Source of the DNA: Xylaria sp. FL1777
Taxonomy: Eukaryota > Ascomycota > Sordariomycetes > Xylariales > Xylariaceae
Assembly (NCBI GenBank): GCA_022578965.1
Contig: MU400518.1
Location: 248,001 to 312,000, forward strand
Direction of reading: 5' to 3'
DNA length: 64,000 nt
This document shows, piece by piece, positions 1 through 12,454 of the stretch (position 1 is the first letter of the stretch; every line of letters begins with the position of its first letter). The notes beneath the pieces are model-generated. The model was not told the origin of the DNA. It worked only from the letters and a program-made list of their open reading frames with translations, and did not search any database. Position numbers and translations under genes: made by a program.

Positions 1-3000
1 TCCGTACTTAACGAAGTCTCGTAGACGTGTTGACCAAGAATATAAGACGATCTTCTAGGAGTATTTCCACGATAATTATCGCTAGGAGGAGTCATAGGTG
101 GTGTTAGGTTTCTACCATGTATCTGGATCATACTATCAGCGAACGTTTCGACCGATGGGTTCACTGGAGGCAAAGCCCCTGTCATCACTAGGTGCTCAGG
201 AGGTGCAGTTCCATCGACAATAACGATCGACTGGCTACCCGTGGTAATGGCTGCATCGCTCCGTGGCCGAAGCTCGAACGAAGAGTCCAAATGAGCCACA
301 CTATATTCAAGGTTTTCAGCAAGACTTTTAGTCGTTGTACTTGCAGTCTTCGTCTCAGCGGCATCCTCACGAACGGCTTGGTTAAAATCTTCCGCGATTT
401 GAGCTCCTAATGTGTCAATGCGGAAAGGTTGATGGATGCCATTAGGGGCCGAACGTTGTGCTTGTGGCACAACGGCAGTGCCCGGAAGTCTGTTCGTTGT
501 CGCCCCCCTGGGACCGATAGGTGCAATATCAATAAAGCTACCCTGGGTATGCGAAATACCGAGGCCTTTAGTGCTAAGGGCTCTTCGTACACTTCCAAGC
601 AGCTTTCGCATACCCTGGCCCGACATTGCCGAAGCAGAAGCCTTCCTTTTCTCAGCAATGGATGACTGTGGATGGAAAATTGTGGTCTGCCGGCTAGCCC
701 CTTTACTAGCCACGCTGTCGAGGTCAACAAATGGTTGACCAGGAGGTAAGAAATTACCACGCACGAGACTACCAGCATATGGAAGTGTGAGGAGAAGTTC
801 GGCATTTTTGTATAAGCCTTTCTCTGTGAAGGACCCGTGTTCTCTCAGCGAATCGGTCAGACTATTGTTGCGTCGGTGGGAAGTCCGCGGCCGTATACGT
901 TTCCCCATCAGAGCATGAGGCGTGGAAGCGATGGGATCCGTGCTAGTATAAATCGAGCTGGGGTCGGCAGGATGTGCTCCAAAAGACATACTCGCATTTG
1001 GATCGCCTAGGCGTAACGCCTTCGTAGGGAATGAGCAAGAGACAACATCAAGGCTCGCTATGCTCATTGGTGATGTTGGCTGTCGACTCAGATGGAGAGC
1101 CCCTACATCAGGAGTAGCGGGCCGTGCCTCACTTCTCGAGGAAGAATCGACTTGAGCAGCTTTAGATGCATCTGCAGAAGACCTTAGTTCCTGACGGGGA
1201 CCCGCGCTTTGCATTGAAACACCATCAATCTGTGCCTGGGAAGAGTCTGTCTCCCAAAAGCTGGGCGTTAGACTCGGATGGCGGTGGCCGGCTATCCCAC
1301 CTGGAGTAATAGCAACATCATGTCCAAGTTCAGCGTCGAATTCGGGCCCATCCCAGTACTGCGCGCACACTCGCCTCCAGCACTTCTTCAACTCGCCCAC
1401 AATTTTGAAGGGTACCTTCCGTTTCGGTTTTGAAGTGGGCAAGTCATCGGTGAAGTCATTCAGAAGGTCGCAAAAAGTAACACGTAGATGATAGTCAACA
1501 ACAAAGTCATCTACGAAGTAGTTCAAAATCCAATGGCGGATTGCCACGAAGGTTCTCACTTTCACGATCATCCCTGACTCGTCATTTTGGGATAGAGCCC
1601 ATCGAAGCCGGGCGATTAGGAGGCGGAGAAGTTCTATAGAGTCGAGAAATGAGCGGAAGGTAAGAAAAAAATCGGATATCAGGTCGTAGTCAAGGAAGCT
1701 AGGTGACGTGATTTCAGCTACAAGCCGTGGCGGAGTAGCGGCTGTAACAGCCTTCGTGGTTGGTGAGTAGCGCACAATCGACCTATCATCACACGCCGGC
1801 TTGAAAGTCAGAGCATCGAACATCGAGGGCTCGATAACTAAATTTACAGGCATAAAAACAGGACGGGTCGTCTTTGCCGTTGGAGAGGTTGGACTGTCCC
1901 CAGCTAGGGCAAGCCAGGTGGGTGAAACGTATTGAGAGTGAGACGAGAGACTTATCATTCGCAAGCTAGGTGTTTCCGGCTTGGATAGATTATTCATTCT
2001 GTCCCTGGGTGAGGGTTTAGGAAAGGAGGTATGGCTCGATCTCATATCGTCGGTAGGAGCGTACGATGACCCTCGTATAAGTGGTGTTCCTCTCAGGGTG
2101 AACCTTGGAGTGCCCAGCTTCCACGAGGGAATTGAGACTTGCAAAAAGGGCCCATGTCCTAGGTCCAAGTCCTCGGCCGTTTTTGACTTGACCTCATTCT
2201 GTGGCTTCGAGATCACAACCTTAAAAACACCTGCTCCAGTTGCTTCTGATCCAGTAGCCACATCTTGAGCAGTTGAGTCAGATACAGCTCGGCGATGTCG
2301 AGTGGTAGAAGGTCCAAAGTCGAAATAAGCACTCTTTGGTATCCCGTTCGGTGAAGGAGGATCCGTCATGGGTGTTGGGGTCCATTGACTACTGTTTAAT
2401 TCGCCGACCCCAACATATTGTGCTCTGCGAGGAGTGAAGGTGTCTAACCCCGCGGTACTTGGTGGGGTGACTGGGAACGCGACGGGCTGTTGGGGATATC
2501 TCTGGTTATCAGGACGAATAGTAGGTCTATTTCGCGAAATTAGCACATATTTTGTAGCCTGCGCTGACCCAGACTCTTCCACTATGTAACCAGATCGCAC
2601 GCCGCAGCGGGTCGGCCTATTACAACGCACCTCAGAAATATCTGGCCATTGTTGCCGACATTGGCAACGGTAAAATGCCTTCCCTCCCTCCCAGCTGCGC
2701 TGCTGTCGACAGAGGGGTTCCATTTCTCGCTTTCTACACTCTTATTGGCCTTGTTGCCGCCTTGCTCTCCCGACCTCCGCTCGCTCGGCGGAAGTAAGGG
2801 CCTAGAACTCGCAATAGGAGACGTGCGCACTCCGGGTCGGGTCTTGTCGGCGGCCCTGCCATGTGGAGGTGATCGCTTAATTCTCACATCATCGTCTAAC
2901 ACTCTTTGCGATCTCTGATCTCTCGTCGTCGCACGTTTCTTCGAGGTCTCGCCGAAGTCCAAATTCGATCGTATCGGTAAAGGCGGGTACAATCCAGGTG

Positions 3001-3013
3001 GATCGACCTCCAT
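1..3013 (-). CDS. lte1: LTE1-type guanine nucleotide exchange factor (partial, 3' end beyond window)
   Basis: Exons complement(<1..2526, 2631..3013). The first exon ends in ...GQIFL plus two bases. A 104-nt intron (donor GTGCGT, acceptor CGAAATAG) restores the frame to RPTIRPDNQRYPQ, the conserved LTE1 N-terminal stretch. From 2526 the frame is open to the window edge, giving about 969 residues. A RasGEF N-terminal domain is visible at roughly residues 385-495 (FFLTFRSFLDSIELLRLLIA, then VRTFVAIRHWILNYF). The catalytic CDC25-type domain would lie beyond the left edge. The rest is proline/serine-rich and probably disordered, as usual in this family. In yeast LTE1 promotes mitotic exit upstream of the Tem1 GTPase at the bud cortex; the role in a hyphal fungus is inferred. 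The start at 3013 (MEVDPPGLYPPL) was preferred to an upstream in-frame ATG at 3190 because the extra 59 residues look non-conserved. Confidence 0.9.
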
Positions 3014-6000
3014 GTTTCTACAGCGCGGCAGAACGAAGCCTGCTGTGTGTGCGGATAGCTGGATGATACATTGAAGGCACAAGATTATCCCAATGGCCAG
3101 GCAAGGAGCTGACAGCGTCCGTTCGAAATGCTGATATTCTGCAAGGTGACCTGCGAAACCCCGGGGACGCTCGCTGTCGCTAATCAACAACTAGATGCAG
3201 AGACGCTCCCGAACCATGTGCGCTGCTAGAAAGCCACGGCGAAGAAACGGCATTCCCTCCCTCGTATAGTCTATATAGGATTGGCCGAGTTGGAAATAAC
3301 AGAGGCGACTCCTGGCTGTTTGGCCGACTCCGTATTATCGCAGCATGTGCACTGGAGAGTATGAAAGCGTGGTTGTGTGCTAGTCGACGGTGGGAAATGA
3401 AGGTCTGCTGGGGTTGGGAATTTGGGACAGCGGATTGGAGGCGCTAATAACCAAGGTAGCAAGGGCGTGTACCTGTACCCTGGGCTCGCGGTGATGCTGT
3501 GAAGGTATCACACATTCCCTTGGCAGCGAGGCACGTTGGTCTGACCTTTTGGGGGAGGCAGGACCGATTTAGGGCGGTAACTTGCCCAGCTGCGCTCCAA
3601 AGTCAATGGCTGGGGAGTGCTGGGGGTAAAATCGGTGGTGTTGATTGGGCAAGGACGGTATAGTGCATGGGCAACAGCACTCGAGAAGAAAGCCGGTGTC
3701 CACCCACATGCATGGGGACAGGGTTTATAGCATGTGTAGGATACCTAGGTAGGTACTAAGTGTACTTACACTATAGCGCCGTACGCAGTATACCTACGCT
3801 ACACTAGCAGCATGCACCTATACTTGGTGCCCTACCTTACCTATGTATATTACATACACATGAAGGAATGTTCCTTTCAGCGCAGCATCCCTTTGAAAGA
3901 GCGTTTGGACAGCAGCAACAGGGGCTATAGTTGCCACACGATCGACATGTATGAATGTCATACATATGAATGCACTCGATGAAAGGAATTGCTTGCAAAG
4001 CTGCTTAGGGAAAGGTTCTGCACTAAAAAAATTTTATTGGACATGGCAGGTTTGTATACTACCTACACCAGATCCAGGTAAGTAAGTACTTAGTATATAC
4101 CCCTAGCTGACGTTAGAGCGAATAAGGAGAATACCTAACCTTACCTAGCTTTCGTACCTCATGCGAACTATCGCTGCCGTCAAGACATATATACTACAAC
4201 TACCTCACGTAAACTTGACACTAGTAGCCACCCAAATTGGAGGGAGATCAGCCCACAACCATGCCTAACCACGATCGCGCTGTAGAGTGCAGCCTTTGGC
4301 ACGCGATACTGGTCCATAACCATGGTACCTACTGGTGTACAGCTTTCGCTACAGTTACACCTTATTACGCAGTATGGGTATCATCACCTGCCCTGTAGTC
4401 CAGTAAGTACCTACCTCTCTCTCCTGCGGACTATAGCCCTGTCACCCTCCTGCATCATGCACTACCTACTGCATACTACACTACCTACACTAGAACTGGC
4501 GTTGTATTGAGCTGCAGCTGATAAGATAGAAGTCCGGCCCCCATGTATACTATAGACCGGAATCAAGCAAGCAGCATTAATCCTAGGTAGACTATCAAGT
4601 TGGTGTACACTACATACTGCTATACGTAGCATGTAGGATATTCAGACCAGGCTGAAATTGACAATGCGCTTCACTATCTGTATATATAGCGAGATGATGA
4701 CAATTATGTCAAATGTTCGGAAGCAATGCAGTGTCTGACCACTTACGTCATCTCAGGAATAACGGCACCTATCCCGGTGCAAATCGTGCATCAGAACGGC
4801 TGCTTGTCACTGCTCAAGGTCGTTACTGGCGCACTTCTTGCGGCGTAGCAAATGCCATATTAGTACTAATACTGACTATATTAGTATTAGTATACAAGCA
4901 CTCGTGCACGAGCCAGAGCGCCGGTCCAGACCCGGACTAGCCTGGCGGTTACCCTTAATTTTATTCGCACGTTATACCAGGTTCGATATTTATACTCAGT
5001 ACTCTTCCAACTATCACAGCTAGATGCGTATGTTTACATACCTACCTACATGACATTGCTCTATAAAAACTCGAATTTTACTCAGACCACATGGGAGTCT
5101 TCAGACGCCTCAAGATTTCAGGCTCGTTGATGCGATTTCTGGGCTCACGCAGAGAGAAATTCAGAGCGGAACAGTATTCGGGGCATGCCTATAAAACGAT
5201 ACCGAGACCTGCTATGATTAATAATATGGTCCTTCGGGATTCCGTCTAGGATCAGACCCCGCGTCGATGACAATTCGCGATCATGAGGCCGATAACCACT
5301 GTTCGTTCACTCGCTACGTTGTCAGTATACAAATTCACCATCCACAAATATCAGGTATGGTAAGACAACTCCTCCACTACCACCATGATCTCACCGCATC
5401 CTCCAAGGCGAATCATCTACAGGCCAGAGGACAGGCCTCGCCAGGAAGGTTGTGGTCAACCCTCCGCGGCTAATGTTGTGCTCGGATGGTTACATTGCAT
5501 GCTCACAATCATATTCAAGCCGGTGATGGTAGGTATGCGCCGCCAATCATGTGATGGCGCCGCTCTCTGCTAGGTAGTAGGCAATAAGTATCCAGTACAG
5601 TCGTATAGCTGCGGTAGTACTTAGGCAGGTGATCTTTTTTTGGCCGTGTGTACATGTGTATATATTATGTAGTATTCAAGTTGACAAAACGGCTCACCTT
5701 ACAGCCTACCTACCTTAATGGTGCGTACTTTTGTGTCCCGCCTCATTTTGTAGGGATCTGCCGGAGGTTGATCAGCCCTTGCGAGTGCAGCACGCACCAA
5801 CCCAACATACAGGGAGTAGGAAGTCAACCTTGGTACTTGGTAGTTCCAGATGCATTATCGCCGGTATTCCTGTCGCGCGCCGCCATAACACACCTCCGAT
5901 AAGAACGCGGTATACGATGAGATTGAGACTAATTAACCTAACTTTAGTACTTAGCCTCCGTATTATCACCATTCACCACAGACAATAATTAAGTATACCT

Positions 6001-8136
6001 TACTTAACCACTTATATAACGCAGCATGTACATCACACAAATACCCTGTGTATGTACTTGGGTGCACACGCCATTTTGTTTCCTATCCAAGGCCAAACTC
6101 AAGTTTGCTCGGTTTGGAGTGCTCAACCTGACGCGCTCGCAATGAAACTTTGCATCAAAGTCGAATCATACGGTACCAATACTCCGTCTCCCTAATTCCC
6201 CGTCAGTCATTAATCCGGTTGTAGTGTCTCGGATATCTTCATATTACGCTAAGACCACAAAGCGTCGTACCTCGACTGCAAGGGATGTAGGTAGCATGTA
6301 CTATACACTACATAGTGCCTGCATAGTAGACACAAAAAAGGACAAGCGTGTGACAGCTCTAGGTTGCTGAGCAGACCGCTTTGTTTCCCCAGACCTCCCT
6401 TACACTTACATTAGAGCTAGATGCTAGATGCTCCCGTCAACCCAACCCTGTATCTCCAGCCACATAACTCTTTTGGACTTGGGAAAAATGACAGGTAAGA
6501 AGTGCGACTTGCCATGGTAACTCCCTGGCTCGCTCGATCCGTCAAGTGTTACGAACCTCTCTCATCATGCCACCAGATCTCGCTATTCTCCTTTTTAAAT
6601 CCTGGTACCAAGATCTCGGAATCTCAGCTGCTGTGAGATGCAGCCCATCATAGAGTTCAATGGCGCAATGCCAGAGTATATTCACATGAATAGATTTTAC
6701 GGATTTCATACCTACGTAGCGCAGTAGTATGATACATGAACCACTTCGAAGAACGTAGATAAGACTGCGTTGATCCTGATCTCCACGACATATTCAACCC
6801 TCATGCAGCGCCTGGGGCTAATTAGTAGTACCGGTATACGATATGGAAGTGGCCAAGACGATCATGATACTTGTGTTGCAAGAAGTCTGGTCGAGCAGAA
6901 AACGAAATTTCTAAATCAAGCTTCCATTGATATTGCCAGGGTCTAAGCCAATGAAGCTTTGCAACGTGCAACGTTCGTGTTGTTACATTAGCATTCTGAG
7001 TGAATCTCATCATATCCCCCTAGTTTCATAAACGCGCATCAACAAGGCCTCTCGACTCGTAATTAATAGCCGGATTTCCCGAATTATGGCGTTCACATGA
7101 GCCGGCCGACACAGAATACGAAAGCAACATGTCATCTATAGCGACAACTAAGGCCTCGGGGGATATGACATGACAACGCCAACAGCGCGCGACTTGCGAT
7201 GCTCCTGCATCCAGGGTATCTGCATTGACAACATGCAATATGGCCCATGAGATATAGCATACAGACCCTTCATTTTGCCAGGGTACGAGAAACTGTTGGA
7301 GATGTTGCTGCGCTGGGTTAGGTAGTTGACGATCCAGCCTCAAGCTGAAGATTAGCACAGCAAAGATCACGCACAAGCAGGTTTCTATCAATGCAGTCAA
7401 TGAAGCCCTTGCACCAATAACAAGCGAGCTGGCCGGTGAATATGCGGCCTTTGATACCCAGGCCAGCGCTTTCGACATAGTGGCGCATGTTTCGGACCCT
7501 TATAATTCAGAAAGTAAATTCCCTTTTTTCGTACTCTCGCAGTCTCCTTAATAAGATTCTGTCGCAAACGTGCATTCCCCCCCCCCTCATTGCGTAAATG
7601 CACCGTTATTAGCTGTCGCTCTCCTTTTGCTCAGGGTCTTGGCTGCAGCAGTGACACGCCCTCGCATCGGAGTTCACGCTTTAATCGACATACACACAAG
7701 CCATTGGACATTACAAGATGGTTCAAGCAGGAGATGATGGCTTGCTAGAAAGGAGGAACACAACAGGCGAACAGAAATTCTGGGACGTATTGGTCGGACT
7801 TAGCAAGTGAGTTGGAGAGAGAACCCGCCTTGATGCTGCGATGGAGCCCTTGCAGTATACATAGCCGAGCTCTTATGCGTATACCTGACGCAGGAACGCG
7901 TATGTGGATACATATCAAGAAACTACTCTGTTAAGAACGCTAATTAGAGACGTATGTAGCATGCAGTCCCACCAAAATCGGAGTCACTTTGTACAGGTTC
8001 GGACATTGGGTTTAAGGGTAAGGCTTAGGGTGAATGTGAATAGATATCAAGATGTGGGCTATGCATAGTGCTCGTACTTGGGATTGGAAGCTGAGATTTG
8101 TCTAAGGGCTTCTATGATAGAGCGGCATGCACGAAA

Positions 8137-8152
8137 GCCTTCGGCTGAAGGC
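8137..8152. repeat. Short perfect inverted repeat
   Basis: GCCTTC / GAAGGC arms of 6 bp around a GGCT loop in otherwise AT-rich DNA. It could be a remnant of a transposable element end or a chance hairpin. Confidence 0.4.
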
Positions 8153-8426
8153 CTCTGGTAAATTACACGATCATAGACACTGTGAATCACTCGCCTTGCC
8201 TGCCCACCCCGTTCATTATGTCACGATAATGGAGCATACTTTTAGCGAAATAGCTGACGATGAACCTTGACTTATCACGCACTCCATAGTGTATTAGTAA
8301 GGCCTATTTACTTCGTTCCTCCATGCCTATCTCACTTCCATATCCTCTTGGTTCGAAGCCGCTCATGCGCAAGCCCCTTTATTATTTCTCAAGGCCTCCT
8401 GCTACGGAACAGCACGTAGGTGTTAC

Positions 8427-8441
8427 GCCGGCTCCGCCGGC
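8427..8441. repeat. GC-rich inverted repeat
   Basis: GCCGGC, TCC, GCCGGC: two self-palindromic 6-mers 3 bp apart within AT-rich intergenic DNA. Function unknown. Confidence 0.4.
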
Positions 8442-9109
8442 TACGGTACATCAAGTAGCAGCATGCCCAACACCTAGGCAGTACCATGACTCAAGCGTTC
8501 GACTCTTTCTTCTATGGATATATGATCGTAGTCAGGGATAGCTTATCAGGACATGATACAGACCAATAATATGCTAAACTAGGTTAAAGAGAGCCGCTAG
8601 ATGTATGACAGCCAGCGAGTCCGTAAGAATGAAAGCTCTAGAGGGAATTATGGGTGCTTTGGATCGCAATCTCAAGCTCTTTGACTGTCATGCTGGCGAC
8701 AACGAGAGGTGATCCGCTCCCGAGCAGCGGCCAATGAGTAGAATAAGAACTTAACGTTTCTCTAGAAACCTAGGCTAGGCGGCTTTAAGCGTAAGAGCTC
8801 ATGACGCATAAGTGAAAAAGATTTGGGTCGTTATTATATCTATCCTCCTTAGATTCACTTGGCACGGTTTGTTTTATTGACTTCGGTCACCCATCTGGTC
8901 TATGAACACTCAGCTACATCGAGCCCATAATTGCAAATATAATACTGTATATACCGATAAAATTCATCTCGAGTACTTGTTTTTTATTATTATGGGCTCT
9001 GCATATGCTCTACCAACGTGTGACTGGCTATAGCCGCATCTCCTTGCGCTCGACAAGATAGGAGTCGAACCTACTCTATAGTGGCCCCCGGTTTACCTAC
9101 GTGATACAT

Positions 9110-11420
9110 CTAGCATACTCCCTCGGGAATATCAAAGCTAACCTTCCTATCAGTTTCGTCATACTCAGCACCCTCGCCGAGACCACGCTTTGCGAACGCC
9201 GCCCAAAGCTCGCAAGCGTTGTCGCCACCAGTAAGGGCCTCGTCAGCGTCGATGATGGCGTCGCGAGCGGAAACGAAGTTCGGGTTACAAGGTTGACTAC
9301 AAGTTTTATCTCATCAGCACTCATTCCTCTCCCGCGCTAAAATTAAGGGCTGGGGGGTATGAAAAGGGACTTACAGGGCCATTCCGTCCATAACGATTTT
9401 CTGACTTAGGAAGTTGCCGTCGTTGGGGATGCCGTTCTCGAATACCGGCTTGGGTCCGGCGTTACGACCGTGCTTGTCCACCAAGTTCCAAAACACCTCC
9501 CACAGAGTCGTGGTCCAAGTCTCACCGATATCGTGCTCTTCGTTAAGGCCGTTCAACGTGGCGTAGGTATTGGGGTTCGCCGTCATGTTAGTGGTGTACG
9601 GGACGGTGCGTAGGCCGTTCGGGTTGTTATAGACCCAGGCCCCGATCGGGACGTTGGTATCCCTCGTCCACTCGTCCTTGAGGGCGTTGGCGATGGCGAA
9701 GAAATCGCTCCAGCCCTCGCCCATGCCAGCAGCTTCGCCAGTGGAAAGACAATCCGAGTCGTCGGGGCCGCCAGTTAGACGGGTGGATACTATAATAATT
9801 GTTTAGCGCAGATAGTCTATCTCCAATTGTGTGGGAGAACTTACGACCATGAGTATACTCGTGGACGACAACGTCTTGTTCAAAGGTGCAGTCCCTTCGA
9901 GGGTTGGACTCAGTCCAAAGCAGCATCTGTTATAATGGCGTCAGCATGATCTTTTTTCTGGGTTCTTATAAGCGAACTTACCAACATGATACCATTTTGT
10001 CCGTCAGGAGGTGGGATAAATAACTGTGAAAGCTCGGTATTAGAAAATACCGATTATAGCCAGCGTTTCGCTCGTTCTTAGGGGAACGGAGTGAGGGGTT
10101 GCCGAAACGTGAAATGAACGATCCGGGAATGCTTACCGCATTGTCGGTGCCATATGTATCCTGAGCGGAGAGAATGACTGAGTCATTGTCTTTTCCACCT
10201 TTTCCGTTGTTGTTAGCTTGGAAATTACCAGCTTCCTCATTGAACCCCAAATCGTAGAGGACATCGTGATAAAAGTTGGCCGTGTAAAACAACTGGGTAA
10301 GAGATGCGTCCCTGTATGCATTGGGGTCACTTTCATTTAGATTGAGGTTATACTCGAATTCAAGCTTAGAGCTAGATGGCTGATACAGGTTAGTAGTTTC
10401 GCCGTAGTAGTCCTGTACAGCCATGCCATTATTGCCTTGGGTGGTGGTATAGTTTTGGTCGCCGTCCGATTGCCAAGCGAACTCAGAAGCGTCCAGCTCC
10501 CAGGGGTCAGTAAGGACCTCGCGCTTCCCACTGGTAGGGTTCCCTACGCTCCAAGGACTTGCTTTTGGATTAGTATTATGACAATTTATCATGGCAAAAT
10601 CCGCCATTTGAGTTACTTACTAGACCTTATAAGTGGCAGACCACACCCAGTCTATCAAGCCGTAAAGCTCTGCGCCATTGACCGCATCCATATAGGAATG
10701 TAGCCAAGAGGTACGGAGGTTCGTCTCTACCTTCCACGTCAAGGCGAGTTTCCCGTCCGGCTTGACTAGGTAGGTTAAATGGGCGGTCGGGTCACTAATA
10801 GCACCAGAGGTGCCTCTAAGGATGAACGCTTCAAGGTCATCTAGCGGCTCAGCAGTAATAGTACCAGCGGACATTGGTAGTCCAAGGACCTCCACGGCCC
10901 CCAAAAGCGCCTCAACAGGGCTAACATATGCTCGCTTCTGGAGAGGATTTCCCTTCGGTATCTCTCCGGTGTAGAACGAATGCCCATAAGACATAATGCT
11001 ACCGTCAGGGCCGATCTGGACTGTGTTAGCGCGTTACCCGAGGCAACTTCTTCAATGAGTACTAACGTTCACGTTGAAGTTAGCATTACCAACATCAAGA
11101 CCATTAACCGTCTGACGGAAATAGACGTGTGCAACGCCATTAGTTCCGACATAATGATCGTTCTTGATGCGAAACTCAGCGTTAGGCACGACCTTCTTGA
11201 CGAGCTCGGTGGCAGTCTCGACGTAGCTCGTACGTTTCGGAAGTTTTAGCGATTGGTCAGCTCGGGATGACTTGTGGTTGATGTATTGAGAGTTGGTATT
11301 CACTCTCAACGACTTCAGATCCACGGTCCTGCGCTTGACACTGCCCCGGGGTTTGGTGGAGGGATGGGCGTCAGCTAGTAATGAGGTGCCTAGAAGACCG
11401 TAAAGCAAAGCTGATCTCAT
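9110..11420 (-). CDS. Fungalysin: secreted M36 zinc metalloprotease
   Basis: Seven exons: complement(9110..9296, 9375..9789, 9845..9926, 9982..10023, 10137..10557, 10621..11015, 11067..11420), total 1896 nt, 631 residues, the normal length for the family. It has a signal peptide ([18 protein letters not shown]), then an FTP-type propeptide, then the peptidase domain from about residue 240. The zinc site is complete: HEYTH at 426-430 and the third ligand Glu456 in [10 protein letters not shown]. Exon 4 encodes only 14 residues, and all six introns (51-113 nt) have GT-AG ends. Fungalysins are made as zymogens and digest extracellular protein such as elastin, keratin or collagen, and some cut plant chitinases. 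The 3' end is flanked by gene-poor DNA; the next gene upstream is the alcohol dehydrogenase on the same strand. Family identity is certain; substrate is not. Confidence 0.95.
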
Positions 11421-12454
11421 CTTGAAGGTTATACTGGTAACTAACGTGGGAGCATGACGAGACTATATGAGAGCTCCTACAGTATACTATATGGCCTTCT
11501 TAAATATGATTATTTCTAGATAGCTCAACCGAGGACAAACTGGATGCCGAGACATCGCTGCCTACTTTGCGGAACCACAGCGGAGAGCAACTCAGATGTC
11601 TCCAAATATAGTCACATAAATCGATTAAACCACAAAAAGCCAAGAGAATAGAAATAACTATAGACAGATCTTCAAAGGATCACGCGACTGTGTGAAGATA
11701 GTATAGCCATATAAAGAAGGTTGTCCTCTATGCATGATCCGGAGCAGTTCTTGGAGCCTTGGCACGTCTTAAAATAAATCTTCTTTTTGTCGTACTGTAA
11801 AATTCATCTGCATTTAGGACTTTGATAGATATACTAGTGGCTCTAGTGATGAACTTCGTCATTCAGATGAGAATTAGATTGTAAGGGACGGCCGCTCGCG
11901 GCGGCTGGCTGCCAAAGCCAGTTGTCGTAGAGATGGCCAACTCGAGCCTCGGCGCCTTACAATACTCCTTAAGTGAAAGGGAAAGTCACAGTCAATGACA
12001 TGAAAGTCACAACTCTCTATGAAATATACACTGGAGGCATCTGAGAATACTCAGCACACTACGGTGTCGCTTACAGCTGGTAACGAAGGAGCGTCACTAA
12101 GTTGTGACCCACGATTTGAGCTGCCGGCGTCATGCTTATTCATGCCCGTATAGTAGTATTTTGATAATACAGTGTAAGTTGCTAAATAATGTCTCCTAGG
12201 TCTAGTTGAGCCTCATTTTTATTGTCATGAGCGGTATGAAGGATGAGAACTATATAAGGACCCGATCCGTCATGACAATTGCTGCATTAGGTAGGGATTG
12301 AAGGATTAGGTACTGCATAGACAATCGAACTTCAAGTGAACGAAATAGAAATCTCGAAACTTAGCCAAGTAGATTGTGACCCTTGTAAAAGCCAATCATG
12401 CATCCCCCAGAATTGTCCTTAGACTCATCACGCCAGCCTTATAGCGGCATAAAC
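11421..12454. other. Intergenic 1.0 kb: fungalysin promoter and alcohol dehydrogenase 3' flank
   Basis: AT-rich DNA with one GC-rich block near 11885-11960. No coding frame with recognisable content and no clear promoter element was picked out. Confidence 0.5.

Larger units (their letters stand above)
3014..9109. other. Intergenic, gene-poor (6.1 kb)
   Basis: Holds the LTE1 promoter at its left end and the fungalysin 3' flank at its right end. The rest carries only short open frames without recognisable domains or splice-linked continuations. It is rich in CCTA/TAGG-type short repeats (a TACCTAGGTA palindrome at 3742-3751). Two compact GC hairpins lie at 8137-8152 and 8427-8441. A tRNA-like T-arm near 9058-9077 lacks the other arms in the right order. 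Confidence 0.6.

Noticed and set aside
7026..7478. 150-codon open frame on the minus strand
   Set aside because: No domain, no conserved motif and no splice partners; low-complexity hydrophobic start is not a convincing signal peptide. Likely chance.
9040..9085. tRNA-like T-arm on the minus strand, with a D-arm-like GTTGGTAGAGC nearby
   Set aside because: The T-arm precedes the D-arm-like piece on that strand, no acceptor stem pairs at the right distance and no anticodon arm fits. A degraded tRNA fragment is possible, but not a gene.
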